From Caulobacterales bacterium (GTDB lineage Bacteria; Pseudomonadota; Alphaproteobacteria; Caulobacterales; Caulobacteraceae): a DNA stretch of 64,000 nucleotides. Shown here piece after piece: positions 26,624 through 37,384 of this stretch. The number at the start of each line of letters is the position of its first letter. The first letter of the stretch is position 1. Below the pieces are notes generated by a model that was not told the DNA's origin, searched no databases, and was given only the letters and a program-made list of their open reading frames with translations. Both the position numbers and the translations under genes were made by a program. The stretch covers positions 88,731 to 152,730 of the forward strand of contig JAEKKJ010000015.1 in NCBI GenBank assembly GCA_019510435.1, given 5' to 3'.

Positions 26624-29056
26624 CTAGGTTCCCCGCGGCTTCGCGCGCGTGGTCGGCGCCGCGGCCGCGGGGTCCTCTGGCCAGACGTGCCGCGGATAGC
26701 GGCCGCGCATGTCGGTGCGCACGTCCTTCCAGCTGCCCTTCCAGAAGCCCGGCAGGTCCTGGGTGGTCTGGATCGGCCGGTGCGCGGGCGAGAGCAGCGC
26801 CAGGGTGAGCGGGACGCCGCCTACGGTCGGGTGCTGGGCCAGGCCGTAGACCTCCTGCACCCGCACCTCCACACGCGGACCGCCCTCGGCGGCGTAGTCG
26901 ATGGCGAAGCTGTTGCCGGTGGGGGCCGTCCAGCGGGCGGGAGCTTCAGCGTCCAGGCGGCGCTGCAGGTCCCACGGGACCAGACTGCGCAAAGCGCCGT
27001 CCAGGACGTCAGGGCGCAGGGCCGACAGCGACCGCACGCCCGTAAGCAGCGGCGTGAGCCACTCGTCCAACCGCTCGAGCAGGGCGCTGTCGGAGAGGTC
27101 GGGCCAGTCCGCGGACTGCGCGCGAAGGAAGGCCGCCCGCTCGCGCAAGGACCGGGCCGCCTCGCCCCAGGGCAAGGCGCCGAGCCCCTCGCGCCGCACC
27201 CGCGCCGCCAGGGCGTGGGCGATCAGGGCCGGGTCCGGATTGTCGTCGACGCTTTCGCGGATGGTCAGTCGCCCCAGGCGCACGATCCGCTTGGCGCGCA
27301 GCCGCCCGCCGCCGCTTTCCTCCAGCCGCTCTTCGGTCTCGAACTGGTCCGCGAAGGCCTCCAGGTCCGAGGGCTCCAGCGGCGCCGCAAGGAGGATGCG
27401 GTCGCGGCGCTCGCCGCCGCCCAGCTCGGCGATGGCCAGCCACGGCGCGCGCGCCAGGGCGTCGGTGGGCTCGACGAAGGCCCCGCGACCCGTGACCAGC
27501 TGGAACTCGCCCTGCCCGCCCCGCGCCTTGGCGACGCGCTCCGGATAGGCGAAGGCGAGCAGCAGGCCGTCCGAGAGCGGCTCTCCCCTCCCGGCCTTGC
27601 CTGCGGCGCCCGCCCAGCGGTCGGCCAGCGCCTGGGCGTCGCGGGCCCGGGGGCTGCGGTCGCGCTCGAAAGCCTCCAGCCGGTGGCGCAGGTCGGCGTC
27701 ACGGCCGCCCAGGCCCCGCTCGGTCACCAGGGCGGCGATGCCGGCCGCCCGGCGGGCCTGGCCCGTCTCCGCCGCCTTCAGCACCATGTGCGCGAGCCGC
27801 GGCGGCAGCGGCATGTCGGCCAGCGCCCGACCGTGCGCGGTGAGCACGCCGGCTTCGTCCAGGGCCTCAAGCCGCCGCAGCAGGGCGCGGGCTTCGGCGA
27901 AGGCGGCGGCCGGCGGCGGGTCGAGGAAAGCGAGCTCCGCGACGTCCTTTGCGCCCCACCGCGCGAGGTCCAGGGCCAGGCCCGAGAGGTCCGCGTCCAG
28001 GATCTCCGGGTCGCCATAGGACGGCAGCGCCCGGGTCTCGGCCTCGTCCCACAGGCGGTAGCAGGCGCCCGGTTCTGTGCGCCCTGCGCGGCCCCGGCGC
28101 TGGTCGGCGGCGGCGCGCGAGACCCGCACGGTGGCCAGGCGGGTCAGCCCGCTCGCCGGATCGTAGCGGGGCACGCGGGCCAGGCCGCAGTCGATCACCA
28201 CCCGCACGCCCTCGATGGTCAGGCTGGTCTCGGCGATGGAGGTGGCCAGCACCACCTTGCGGCGTCCGGCCGGCGCGGGCTCGATGGCCCGGTCCTGGTC
28301 CCTGGGATCGAGCGCGCCGTAGAGCGGCGCGATGTCCACGTCTGGACGGCGCAACCGCTCGCCCAGCCGCTCCGCCGTGCGCAGGATCTCGCCCTGGCCC
28401 GGCAGGAACACCAGGAGGCTGCCCGGCTCCTCCGCCAGCGCCCGCTCGACGGCGCGCACCACCTGGTCCTCCAGGCGCAACCGATCGTCACGGCCGAGGT
28501 AGCGCGTCTCCACCGGGAACATCCGCCCCAGGCTCTCCACCAACGGGGCGTCGCCCAGCAGGCGCCCGACAGCGGCGCCGTCCAGGGTGGCGGACATCAC
28601 CAGCAGCCGCAGGTCCTCGCGCAACAGGCGTTGGGCGTCGCGCGCCAGGGCCAGGCCCAGGTCGGCGTCCAGGCTGCGCTCGTGGAACTCGTCGAAGACC
28701 ACGCAGGCGACGCCCGCCAGTTCGGGGTCGGCCAGGATCATCCGGGTGAAGACACCCTCGGTGACCACCTCGATGCGCGTCGCCGCCGAGACCCGCGACT
28801 GCATCCGCACCCGAAAGCCCACCGTCTGGCCGACGGCGTCACCCAGGGTCGAGGCCATGCGGGCGGCCGCGGCGCGAGCGGCCAGGCGGCGCGGCTCCAG
28901 CACGATGATCTTGCCGCCGTCCACCCACGGCTCGGCCAGCAGCTCCAGCGGCACGACCGTGGTCTTGCCGGCCCCGGGCGGCGCCACCAGGACAGCGGCG
29001 TTGCGCTGGACGAGCGCGGCCTTCAGCGCGGGCAGGGCCTCGTGGACGGGAAGCAT
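26624..29056 (-). CDS. hrpB: ATP-dependent helicase HrpB
   Basis: 810 aa from ATG 29056 (MLPVHEALPALKAAL); the track start is 23 codons longer with no similarity to the family. DExH-type SF2 helicase: Walker A APPGAGKTT, motif II DEFHERS, motif III SATLD, motif VI QRRGRAGRTEPG. A helicase-associated HA2 domain and the HrpB-specific C-terminal domain follow (PTVGGVPLTLALLSPAHRPIQ). HrpB length is normally 800-850 aa. Role is probably RNA metabolism, but poorly defined. It converges directly on the AhpD-like gene with no gap. Confidence 0.95.
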   Translation of the reverse strand: MLPVHEALPALKAALVQRNAAVLVAPPGAGKTTVVPLELLAEPWVDGGKIIVLEPRRLAARAAAARMASTLGDAVGQTVGFRVRMQSRVSAATRIEVVTEGVFTRMILADPELAGVACVVFDEFHERSLDADLGLALARDAQRLLREDLRLLVMSATLDGAAVGRLLGDAPLVESLGRMFPVETRYLGRDDRLRLEDQVVRAVERALAEEPGSLLVFLPGQGEILRTAERLGERLRRPDVDIAPLYGALDPRDQDRAIEPAPAGRRKVVLATSIAETSLTIEGVRVVIDCGLARVPRYDPASGLTRLATVRVSRAAADQRRGRAGRTEPGACYRLWDEAETRALPSYGDPEILDADLSGLALDLARWGAKDVAELAFLDPPPAAAFAEARALLRRLEALDEAGVLTAHGRALADMPLPPRLAHMVLKAAETGQARRAAGIAALVTERGLGGRDADLRHRLEAFERDRSPRARDAQALADRWAGAAGKAGRGEPLSDGLLLAFAYPERVAKARGGQGEFQLVTGRGAFVEPTDALARAPWLAIAELGGGERRDRILLAAPLEPSDLEAFADQFETEERLEESGGGRLRAKRIVRLGRLTIRESVDDNPDPALIAHALAARVRREGLGALPWGEAARSLRERAAFLRAQSADWPDLSDSALLERLDEWLTPLLTGVRSLSALRPDVLDGALRSLVPWDLQRRLDAEAPARWTAPTGNSFAIDYAAEGGPRVEVRVQEVYGLAQHPTVGGVPLTLALLSPAHRPIQTTQDLPGFWKGSWKDVRTDMRGRYPRHVWPEDPAAAAPTTRAKPRGT

Positions 29057-29183
29057 CGCGCGCCCTGTAGCGCGCCGTTCGCAGATGCGCCAACCCGCGG
29101 CGCTTGACCGTTGGGCCGCAAGCAAGCCACGGTCCGCGCAACATTAATTCCAGGCGGCCGGGGGGCCGCCATTCGGAGGAACT

Positions 29184-30791
29184 ATGTGGCGCACCAAGCC
29201 GCTCGACGCGATACTCGCGACGGCTGAGAAGAAATCGCTGAAACGATCGCTGGGGCCCTTCCAACTGACCATGTTGGGCATCGGCGCGGTCATCGGCACC
29301 GGGATCTTCGTCCTCACCGCCACGGCGGCGCAGAAGGCCGGTCCAGGCATGATGATCTCCTTCATCATCGCGGGGTCGGTCTGCGCGGTCGCGGCGCTTT
29401 GCTACTCCGAACTGGCCTCGATGGTGCCCGTCGCGGGCTCGGCCTACACCTACTCCTATGCGGTGCTGGGCGAGCTGATGGCCTGGCTGGTGGGCTGGGC
29501 CCTGATCCTGGAATACGCCCTGGGCGCAAGCGCCGTGGCGGTCGGCTGGTCCGGGCACATCGTAGGCCTGCTGGATTCCCTTGGAATGCACTTGCCGCAC
29601 GCCTTGACCGTCGGGCCAAAGATGTCGTTCGGCAACTTCCTGGAGGGCGGAGAGCCCGGCGGGATCTTGAACCTGCCGGCGGTGATCATCACCGTGGCCG
29701 TAACGGCGCTACTGATCATCGGCACCAATGAAAGCGCGACCGTGAACGCGATCCTGGTGGCGGTGAAGGTCGCCGCCCTGACGCTGTTCATCGTGCTCAC
29801 CCTGCCGATGATCACGGGGCACCCGGAGCACTTCAAGCCCTTCGCGCCGCGCGGCTGGGGCAATCCGCTCGACGGCAAGGGCGTGGGGGTGTTGGGCGCA
29901 GCCGCCTCGATCTTCTTCGCCTACGTGGGCTTCGACGCGGTCTCCACCGCGGCCGAGGAGACCAAGAATCCGCAGCGCAACGTGCCGATCGGCCTGATCG
30001 GATCGCTGCTGATCTGCACCCTGTTCTACCTGCTGGCCGCCGGCGGAGCGATCGGCGCCTTTGGCGCCCAGCCCCTCGCCGACGCCAACGGCGTGGCCTA
30101 TGCCGCCGGCTCGCCCGAGCTCGCGCAACGCTGCCTCGAGATCGGGGCGCACGCGCCGCTGGTCTGCTCCAAGGAGGCCCTGGCCTACGTGCTGCGCGAA
30201 GTCAGCCACCCGGTGTTCGGCAACCTGGTCGCCCTGGCGGCCACCATCGCCCTGCCCTCCGTGGTGCTGCTGATGATGTTCGGCCAGACGCGCGTCTTCT
30301 TCGTGATGGCGCGCGACGGCCTGCTGCCCACGGCGCTGTCGGCGGTGCACCCGAAGTTCCGGACCCCGTGGGCGATCACCCTGGTCACCGGCGTCGTCGT
30401 GGCCATCGCCGCGGCCTTTCTGCCGGTGGGCACGCTGGCCGACTACTCCAATTCCGGCACCCTGTTTGCCTTCGCGGCGGTGTCGTTGGGCGTGATGGTG
30501 TTGCGCTTCACCGATCCCAAGCGGCACCGGCCGTTCCGGACGCCGTTCGTCTTTGTCGTGGCGCCGCTCTCGATCCTGGGCTGCGTCGTGCTGTTCGTGA
30601 GCCTCGACGACAAATCGCGGATCCTCTTCTACAGCTGGACCGCGATCGGCCTGGTCTTCTACTTCGCCTACGGGTTCTGGAACTCGCACGTCCGTCGGGG
30701 CGTGGTGGACGTCCACGAGCTCGACGACGATGCGCCGCCCGGCTCGGTGGCGCCGATGCCGGGGGCGCCCTCGCCCACGGATAGGACCTGA
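29184..30791 (+). CDS. APC-family amino acid permease, cationic amino acid transporter type
   Basis: 535 aa with GGAGGA before ATG. The N-terminus MWRTKPLDAILATAEKKSLK and then LTMLGIGAVIGTGIFVLTA are typical of the CAT/YfnA-like subgroup. Twelve to fourteen helices are expected, with the internal SIFFAYVGFDAVSTAAEE and the late TPWAITLVTGVVVAIAAAFLP. It imports amino acids across the inner membrane by proton symport or exchange; specificity unknown. A MITE-like repeat follows the stop. Confidence 0.92.
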   Translation: MWRTKPLDAILATAEKKSLKRSLGPFQLTMLGIGAVIGTGIFVLTATAAQKAGPGMMISFIIAGSVCAVAALCYSELASMVPVAGSAYTYSYAVLGELMAWLVGWALILEYALGASAVAVGWSGHIVGLLDSLGMHLPHALTVGPKMSFGNFLEGGEPGGILNLPAVIITVAVTALLIIGTNESATVNAILVAVKVAALTLFIVLTLPMITGHPEHFKPFAPRGWGNPLDGKGVGVLGAAASIFFAYVGFDAVSTAAEETKNPQRNVPIGLIGSLLICTLFYLLAAGGAIGAFGAQPLADANGVAYAAGSPELAQRCLEIGAHAPLVCSKEALAYVLREVSHPVFGNLVALAATIALPSVVLLMMFGQTRVFFVMARDGLLPTALSAVHPKFRTPWAITLVTGVVVAIAAAFLPVGTLADYSNSGTLFAFAAVSLGVMVLRFTDPKRHRPFRTPFVFVVAPLSILGCVVLFVSLDDKSRILFYSWTAIGLVFYFAYGFWNSHVRRGVVDVHELDDDAPPGSVAPMPGAPSPTDRT

Positions 30792-30802
30792 GCGACGCCC
30801 AG

Positions 30803-30936
30803 CCCTCCTCTTCAGGGCAGGGTGGACGGCGCGCAGCGCCGGACGGGTGGGGGTTTCGCGACCGGGCGCCGCGCCTGATCGATTGACCCCCACCCCGCTC
30901 CGCCTGGCGGAGTCGTCCCTCCCCTGAAGAGGAGGG
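30803..30936. repeat. MITE-like palindromic element, copy A (134 bp)
   Basis: Perfect 15-bp terminal inverted repeats CCCTCCTCTTCAGGG and CCCTGAAGAGGAGGG flank a core with GGGTGGGG, CGCGACCGGGCG, GATCGA and CCCCCACCC. Core order and spacing match copy B at 54974-55106. It has no coding capacity. It lies between the permease and the MBL hydrolase. Confidence 0.75.
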
Positions 30937-30975
30937 ATGGAAATTTACGCCCCGAACCCCGATCATAGGGGCGAC

Positions 30976-31653
30976 ATGAACGCTCCCCAGCCGCCGCTGC
31001 CGATCCGCGCCCTCGTCGCCCCGGTGACGCCCCTTCAGCAGAACTGCACCATCGTCTGGTGCGCCCGCACCAAGAAGGCGGCCGTCATCGATCCCGGCGG
31101 CGAGGTCCCGCGGCTGCTCGCGGCGCTGAAGGAACAGGACCTGACGCTGGAGAAGATCTGGATCACCCACGGCCACCTGGACCACGCCGGCGGCACGGCG
31201 GCGCTGAAAGAGGCGACCGCCGTCCCGATCGAGGGCCCGCATCCCGACGACCAGTTCTGGATCGACGACATCGGCGCGTCCGGCGCCAAGTGGGGCATGC
31301 CCGACGCGCGCGGCTTCACGCCCGACCGCTGGCTGGGCGATGGCGACACGGTGACGCTGGGCGAGACCGAGTTCGAGGTCATCCACTGCCCCGGCCACAC
31401 CCCGGGCCATGTGGTGTTCTTCCACCGCCAGGCGCGCTTCGCCCAGGTCGGCGACGTACTGTTCCAGGGCTCCATCGGCCGGACCGATTTCCCGAGGGGG
31501 AACCACCAGCAGCTGATCGACTCGATCACCCGCAAGCTCTGGCCGCTAGGCGACGACGTGCGCTTCGTGCCGGGCCACGGGCCGATGTCCACCTTCGGCC
31601 AGGAGCGGCGCACCAACCCGTTCGTGGCCGACGAGGTGCTGGCCGATCAATGA
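30976..31653 (+). CDS. MBL-fold metallo-hydrolase, glyoxalase II-like (YcbL type)
   Basis: 225 aa from ATG 30976 (MNAPQPPLPIRALVAPVTPL). The binuclear metal site is complete: THGHLDHAGG, the His in HCPGHTPGH, the Asp in VGDVLFQGSIGRTDFP, and the final VPGHGP. This pattern and the short length fit YcbL-like type II glyoxalases, which hydrolyse S-lactoylglutathione or related thioesters. The track start at 30937 adds 13 residues that overlap the repeat region. It precedes the two-component genes. Confidence 0.9.
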   Translation: MNAPQPPLPIRALVAPVTPLQQNCTIVWCARTKKAAVIDPGGEVPRLLAALKEQDLTLEKIWITHGHLDHAGGTAALKEATAVPIEGPHPDDQFWIDDIGASGAKWGMPDARGFTPDRWLGDGDTVTLGETEFEVIHCPGHTPGHVVFFHRQARFAQVGDVLFQGSIGRTDFPRGNHQQLIDSITRKLWPLGDDVRFVPGHGPMSTFGQERRTNPFVADEVLADQ

Positions 31654-31662
31654 ACGTGGTGA

Positions 31663-31694
31663 AACCTCGGTTTCAATTGAGACATTCCGAGGTT
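31663..31694. terminator. Inverted repeat between MBL gene and response regulator
   Basis: AACCTCGG and CCGAGGTT form a perfect 8-bp stem with a 16-base A/T-rich interior containing TCAATTGA. It could terminate the MBL transcript or be an operator for the response regulator gene that starts 26 bases later. No T-run. Confidence 0.4.
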
Positions 31695-31719
31695 ACGGCG
31701 GCCGGCCAAGGTCGCGGCC

Positions 31720-32457
31720 ATGGAGCTTGCAACTGACATGGCCGGGGCCGGCGCCCGCATCCTGATGGTCGACGACGACCCGGGGATCCGCGACGTGGTC
31801 TCCGACTTCCTGGGCCGCCACGGCTACAAGGTCGAGACCGCGGCCGATTCCAACGAGATGGAGCGCGTGCTGGAGCGCGGGCCCGTCGACCTGATCGTGC
31901 TCGACGTGATGCTGCCGGGCGAGGACGGCCTGGCGATCTGCCGCCGCCTCACCAGCGCCGAGTCCGGCCCGCCGATCATCATGCTGTCGGCCATGGGCGA
32001 AGACACCGACCGGATCGTGGGCCTGGAGCTTGGCGCCGACGACTACCTGGCCAAGCCCTGCAATCCGCGCGAACTGCTGGCGCGGGTGCGCGCGGTGCTG
32101 CGACGGGCCGAGCAGCGCAGCACTGGCGGCGCCCTGGGCGCGGGCTGTGAGTTCGCTGGCTGGCGGCTGGACCTGGTGCGGCGCGAGCTGCGCTCGCCGC
32201 AGGGGGTGGTGGTGAACCTCTCCTCCGGCGAGTTCTCCCTGCTGCGCGCCTTCGTCGAGCGGCCGCAGCGGGTGCTGACCCGCGACCAGCTGCTGGAATT
32301 CGCCCGCGGGCCGGACTCCGACGCCTTCGACCGCGCCATCGATGTCCAGATCAGCCGGCTGCGGCGCAAGCTGGACGACGGCGGCGGCGGCCACGACCTG
32401 ATCCGCACGATCCGCAACGAGGGCTATATGTTCACCGCCAAGGTGAAGCGCACGTGA
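31720..32457 (+). CDS. OmpR-family response regulator
   Basis: 245 aa; an alternative ATG at 31738 would remove six residues. The receiver domain has the acidic pocket MVDDDPG, phospho-acceptor D62 in IVLDVMLPGEDG, the Thr/Ser switch in IMLSAMGE and Lys in YLAKPCNPRE. The C-terminal winged helix ends RAIDVQISRLRRKLDD...LIRTIRNEGYMF. The closest style is alphaproteobacterial OmpR. It is followed by its histidine kinase 13 bases downstream. Confidence 0.95.
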   Translation: MELATDMAGAGARILMVDDDPGIRDVVSDFLGRHGYKVETAADSNEMERVLERGPVDLIVLDVMLPGEDGLAICRRLTSAESGPPIIMLSAMGEDTDRIVGLELGADDYLAKPCNPRELLARVRAVLRRAEQRSTGGALGAGCEFAGWRLDLVRRELRSPQGVVVNLSSGEFSLLRAFVERPQRVLTRDQLLEFARGPDSDAFDRAIDVQISRLRRKLDDGGGGHDLIRTIRNEGYMFTAKVKRT

Positions 32458-32470
32458 GGACGCCCCGCCG

Positions 32471-33811
32471 ATGAAGCGACTGGGCCGCCCCACCGCTCCG
32501 CTGCTGGTGCAGCTCCTGACGCTCACCGGCCTGACCCTGGTGGCCGCCTGGGCGATGAGCACGGCCCTGCTCTTCCTGCTGCCGCCGCCGGCGCCGGACT
32601 TCTATCGGCTGAGCGAGATCGAGCGCACCTTCCACGGCGCCACCCTGGTGTTCACCGAGCGCCGGCCGCTGGAGCTGGCGCGCGCCGACAAGCCGCCGAC
32701 GCCCGCGCTGGAGGGACGCCTGATCCCGGCCATCCGCGATCGCATCGCCCAGGATCTGGGCGTCGCCCCAAGCGATGTGGTCCTGGCCGGCAAGCGAGGG
32801 CTGCTGGCCGACCGCCGGGTCGGGCGCATCATCCGCGACCGCGCCGCACGCGTGGGCCTGCATGACGAGGAGCACTTCCTGATCGGCCCGTTCGAGGTGG
32901 GCGTGCGCCAGCCGGACGGGACCTGGGCGGTGGTGCGCACCCAGCCGGCCTTCGGCCTCGGCGACTGGCAGCAGCGGGTGGCGCTGTGGTTCTCGCTGTC
33001 CGCCCTGGCCATGTCGCCGATCGCCTGGATCTACGCCCGGCGGCTGTCCAAGCCGATCCAGGTATTCGCCGAGGCCGCCGAGCGCCTGGGCCGCGACCCC
33101 GGCGCGCCGCCGCTGGAGGTCAAGGGGCCCGCCGAGATCGGCGTGGCGGCCCGGGCCTTCAACGAGATGCAGCAGCGCCTGCAGCGCTATGTGGAGGACC
33201 GCACGGCCATGGTGGGCGCCATCGCCCACGACCTGCGCACGCCGCTGACCCGCCTGCGCTTCCGTATCGAGCAGCTGCCCGAGGACCAGCGGGCCAAGTA
33301 CGCCTCCGACCTGGACCAGATGGAGGAGATGATCGCCGCCACCCTGGCCTTCGTGCGTGACGCCACGCGGCCGGGCGAGCGCACGCCCCTGGAGCTGTCG
33401 TCGCTGGTGGAAAGCCTGTGCGACGAGATGGCCGAGACCGGGGCGGCCACCGAGGCCGAGGCCGGCGAGAAGGTGGTGCTGGAGGGCGACCCCATGGCGC
33501 TGCGCCGGCTGGTGGCCAACCTGTTGGAGAACGCGGTGAAGTTCGGCGGACGGGCGCGGGCGCGGGTGTTCGCCGACGCCGGCCACGCGGTGGTGGAGAT
33601 CGACGACGACGGGCCGGGCATCCCGCCGCAGGACACCGAGCGGGTGTTCGAGCCCTTCTACCGGCGCGAGCCGTCGCGCAGCCGCCAGACCGGCGGGATC
33701 GGCCTGGGCCTGGCCGTCGTGCGCTCCATCGCCCGCGGCCACGGCGGCGACGTGAGCCTGATCAACCGCACCGGCGGCGGCCTCACCGCCCGGGTGGAAC
33801 TGCCGCTTTAA
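32471..33811 (+). CDS. Membrane sensor histidine kinase (EnvZ/RstB-like)
   Basis: 446 aa. First transmembrane helix at about 15-38 (LLTLTGLTLVAAWAMSTALLFLL), a periplasmic loop of about 130 residues, second helix at about 177-197 (VALWFSLSALAMSPIAWIYA). HAMP follows, then the H-box AIAHDLRTPLTRLRFR with H253, N-box NLLENAVKFGG, and G-boxes DDGPGIPP and GGIGLGLAVVRSIARGHGG. It phosphorylates the adjacent OmpR-type regulator. The signal is unknown; the periplasmic loop is not a recognised sensor domain. Confidence 0.95.
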   Translation: MKRLGRPTAPLLVQLLTLTGLTLVAAWAMSTALLFLLPPPAPDFYRLSEIERTFHGATLVFTERRPLELARADKPPTPALEGRLIPAIRDRIAQDLGVAPSDVVLAGKRGLLADRRVGRIIRDRAARVGLHDEEHFLIGPFEVGVRQPDGTWAVVRTQPAFGLGDWQQRVALWFSLSALAMSPIAWIYARRLSKPIQVFAEAAERLGRDPGAPPLEVKGPAEIGVAARAFNEMQQRLQRYVEDRTAMVGAIAHDLRTPLTRLRFRIEQLPEDQRAKYASDLDQMEEMIAATLAFVRDATRPGERTPLELSSLVESLCDEMAETGAATEAEAGEKVVLEGDPMALRRLVANLLENAVKFGGRARARVFADAGHAVVEIDDDGPGIPPQDTERVFEPFYRREPSRSRQTGGIGLGLAVVRSIARGHGGDVSLINRTGGGLTARVELPL

Positions 33812-33920
33812 CTGGCGGATCAGGCGGTTCCGGCGCTCGGCCGGGAATAACTACGGCCCCTTCACGCAACCTCTACCTGCCCTCGGGGGTTAGCCTCACC
33901 GCAAGCCCCTGCGAGACGCC

Positions 33921-34052
33921 ATGTCCGAGCCGGAGAACCGACACGACAAGGACCCCACTCCCCAGAGCGCGCCGCCCCGCGCTCACGGCAGCCGACCGAT
34001 GGCGAACGGTCGGCCGCTGAACGCCTCGCGAGTCCCCTTCGCCGACCGATGA
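33921..34052 (+). CDS. Possible 43-residue hydrophilic ORF upstream of KGG gene
   Basis: Not in the track. ATG 33921 gives MSEPENRHDKDPTPQSAPPR and ends TGA 34052, 14 bases before the KGG gene. It is Pro-, Arg- and Asp-rich and resembles no family I know. The ribosome binding site is weak. Codon composition is compatible with coding, but it could be untranslated leader of the KGG gene. The rest of the 254-base gap shows nothing else recognisable. Confidence 0.3.
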   Translation: MSEPENRHDKDPTPQSAPPRAHGSRPMANGRPLNASRVPFADR

Positions 34053-34065
34053 GGAGAGCCTCTCC

Positions 34066-34278
34066 ATGCCAAGCGTCGACACCGGCAAGCCCCGCGCCCG
34101 GCGCGGATTTGCCGCCATGAATCCCGAACGCCGCCGTGAGATCGCCCGCAAGGGCGGCGCCAGCGTGCCGGGTGAAAAGCGCAGCTTCGCCAAGGACCGC
34201 GACCTCGCGGCCTCGGCGGGCCGCAAGGGCGGCGAAGCCTCCCGCGGCGGCGGCCGTACGCGCGGCCGCGAAAGCTAG
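34066..34278 (+). CDS. KGG-repeat stress-induced protein
   Basis: 70 aa, highly basic. Two KGG repeats (EIARKGGASVPGEKRSFAKD and SAGRKGGEASRGGG) identify the stress-induced KGG family, including GsiB and the alphaproteobacterial general-stress proteins. FAAMNPERRREIA is also typical. The protein is probably disordered and DNA- or membrane-protective. GAGGAG precedes the ATG. Homologues are often controlled by EcfG sigma factors, but I see no clear GGAAC/CGTT promoter here. A hairpin follows the stop. Confidence 0.85.
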   Translation: MPSVDTGKPRARRGFAAMNPERRREIARKGGASVPGEKRSFAKDRDLAASAGRKGGEASRGGGRTRGRES

Positions 34279-34305
34279 ACCCGCCACCTGATCCGCCGGA
34301 CCGCC

Positions 34306-34333
34306 AGCCCTTCTCCCCCGCGGGAGGAGGGCT
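34306..34333. terminator. Strong hairpin between KGG gene and egtB-egtD
   Basis: AGCCCTTCTCCC pairs with GGGAGGAGGGCT around a CCGC-type loop, followed by TT on the plus strand and AAAGCCC on the other side. It lies 28 bases after the KGG stop and 32 bases past the egtBD stop, so it could serve both converging genes. Confidence 0.65.
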
Positions 34334-34364
34334 TTGGCGCGTGGGGAATTGCGCGGCGGTGGCC

Positions 34365-36587
<2,223 letters not shown>

Positions 36588-36710
36588 CAGAACTCCCTCG
36601 GCCGGCCCGGATCGGGGGGCCCCTGCTCCCATCCGCGGATGTGGGGACGATCGCGGCTCGCCACAACGCATGGCGCCCAAGCGAAATGGGGCGCCGACGC
36701 GAAATGGGGC

Positions 36711-36735
36711 AACGCGGTCTCCGCGGCCAAGTTCC
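36711..36735 (-). promoter_or_regulatory. Predicted EcfG-type promoter for egtBD
   Basis: On the minus strand GGAAC at 36735-36731 and CGTT at 36714-36711 are separated by exactly 16 bases, matching the known alphaproteobacterial EcfG consensus GGAAC-N16/17-CGTT. It lies about 124 bases before the egtBD ATG and points toward it. Confidence 0.7.
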
Positions 36736-36757
36736 GCAATTCCGCCACCGTTCCCAC

Positions 36758-36782
36758 GGAACGGATGGGCGGGCGCTGCGTT
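36758..36782 (+). promoter_or_regulatory. Predicted EcfG-type promoter for the sigma factor gene
   Basis: GGAAC at 36758-36762, a 16-base spacer and CGTT at 36779-36782 match the EcfG consensus perfectly. It faces the EcfG gene at 36845, implying autoregulation or control by a paralogous EcfG. The facing -35 elements of this and the egtBD promoter are 22 bases apart. Confidence 0.75.
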
Positions 36783-36844
36783 CAACCGGCGCTGGTGGCA
36801 GGCGTGTTCCGGTCGGGCGGCCGGGTTAGTTCCTAGGGGTCTGT

Positions 36845-37384
36845 ATGAGCACCACGACGAGTTGGCGCGATGAGGTCGTGGGCCTGATTCCGGCGCTTCG
36901 CGCCTTCGCGTGGTCGTTGAGCCACAATGGCTCTGACGCCGACGACCTGGTGCAGGACACCCTGATCAAGGCCTGGACCAACCGCGACAAGTTCGAGCCG
37001 GGCACCAACCTGCGCGCGTGGCTGTTCACGATCCTGCGCAACACCTACTACACCAGCGTCCTGCGCCGGCGGCGCGAGGTGCGCGACGAGACCGGCGAAT
37101 ACGCCGACACCCTGAAGACCCCGCCGACCCAGGACTGGAGCGTGGCGATGCACTCGCTGCAGGCGGCGCTGCAGCAGCTGCCGGCCGAGCACCGCGAGGC
37201 GCTGATCCTGGTGGGCGCGGCGGGCCTCTCCTACGAGGAGGCCGCCGAGATCTGCGGCTGCGCCCTGGGCACCATCAAGAGCCGGGTCAACCGCGCGCGC
37301 GCCCGCCTGCTCAAGCTGATGGACGCCGAGCACGCGAACGACGTGATGGCCCTGGAGACGATGACGGCGATGGGGACGGCCTAG
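36845..37384 (+). CDS. ecfG: EcfG-family general stress response sigma factor
   Basis: 179 aa. Region 2 reads RAFAWSLSHNGSDADDLVQDTLIKAW, followed by the EcfG-typical NLRAWLFTILRNTYYTSVLRRRREV. Region 4 reads LPAEHREALILVGAAGLSYEEAAEICGCALGTIKSRVNRAR. These match SigT/SigU-type sigma factors of Caulobacter and relatives, which are released by the PhyR-NepR partner switch under stress. It is preceded by its own consensus promoter. In the canonical locus nepR sits upstream in the same operon; here it does not, so this may be a secondary EcfG paralogue. Symbol given for the family, not a specific orthologue. Confidence 0.93.
   Translation: MSTTTSWRDEVVGLIPALRAFAWSLSHNGSDADDLVQDTLIKAWTNRDKFEPGTNLRAWLFTILRNTYYTSVLRRRREVRDETGEYADTLKTPPTQDWSVAMHSLQAALQQLPAEHREALILVGAAGLSYEEAAEICGCALGTIKSRVNRARARLLKLMDAEHANDVMALETMTAMGTA

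Noticed and set aside
26687-29107. 806-aa plus-strand ORF
   Set aside because: Shadow of hrpB.
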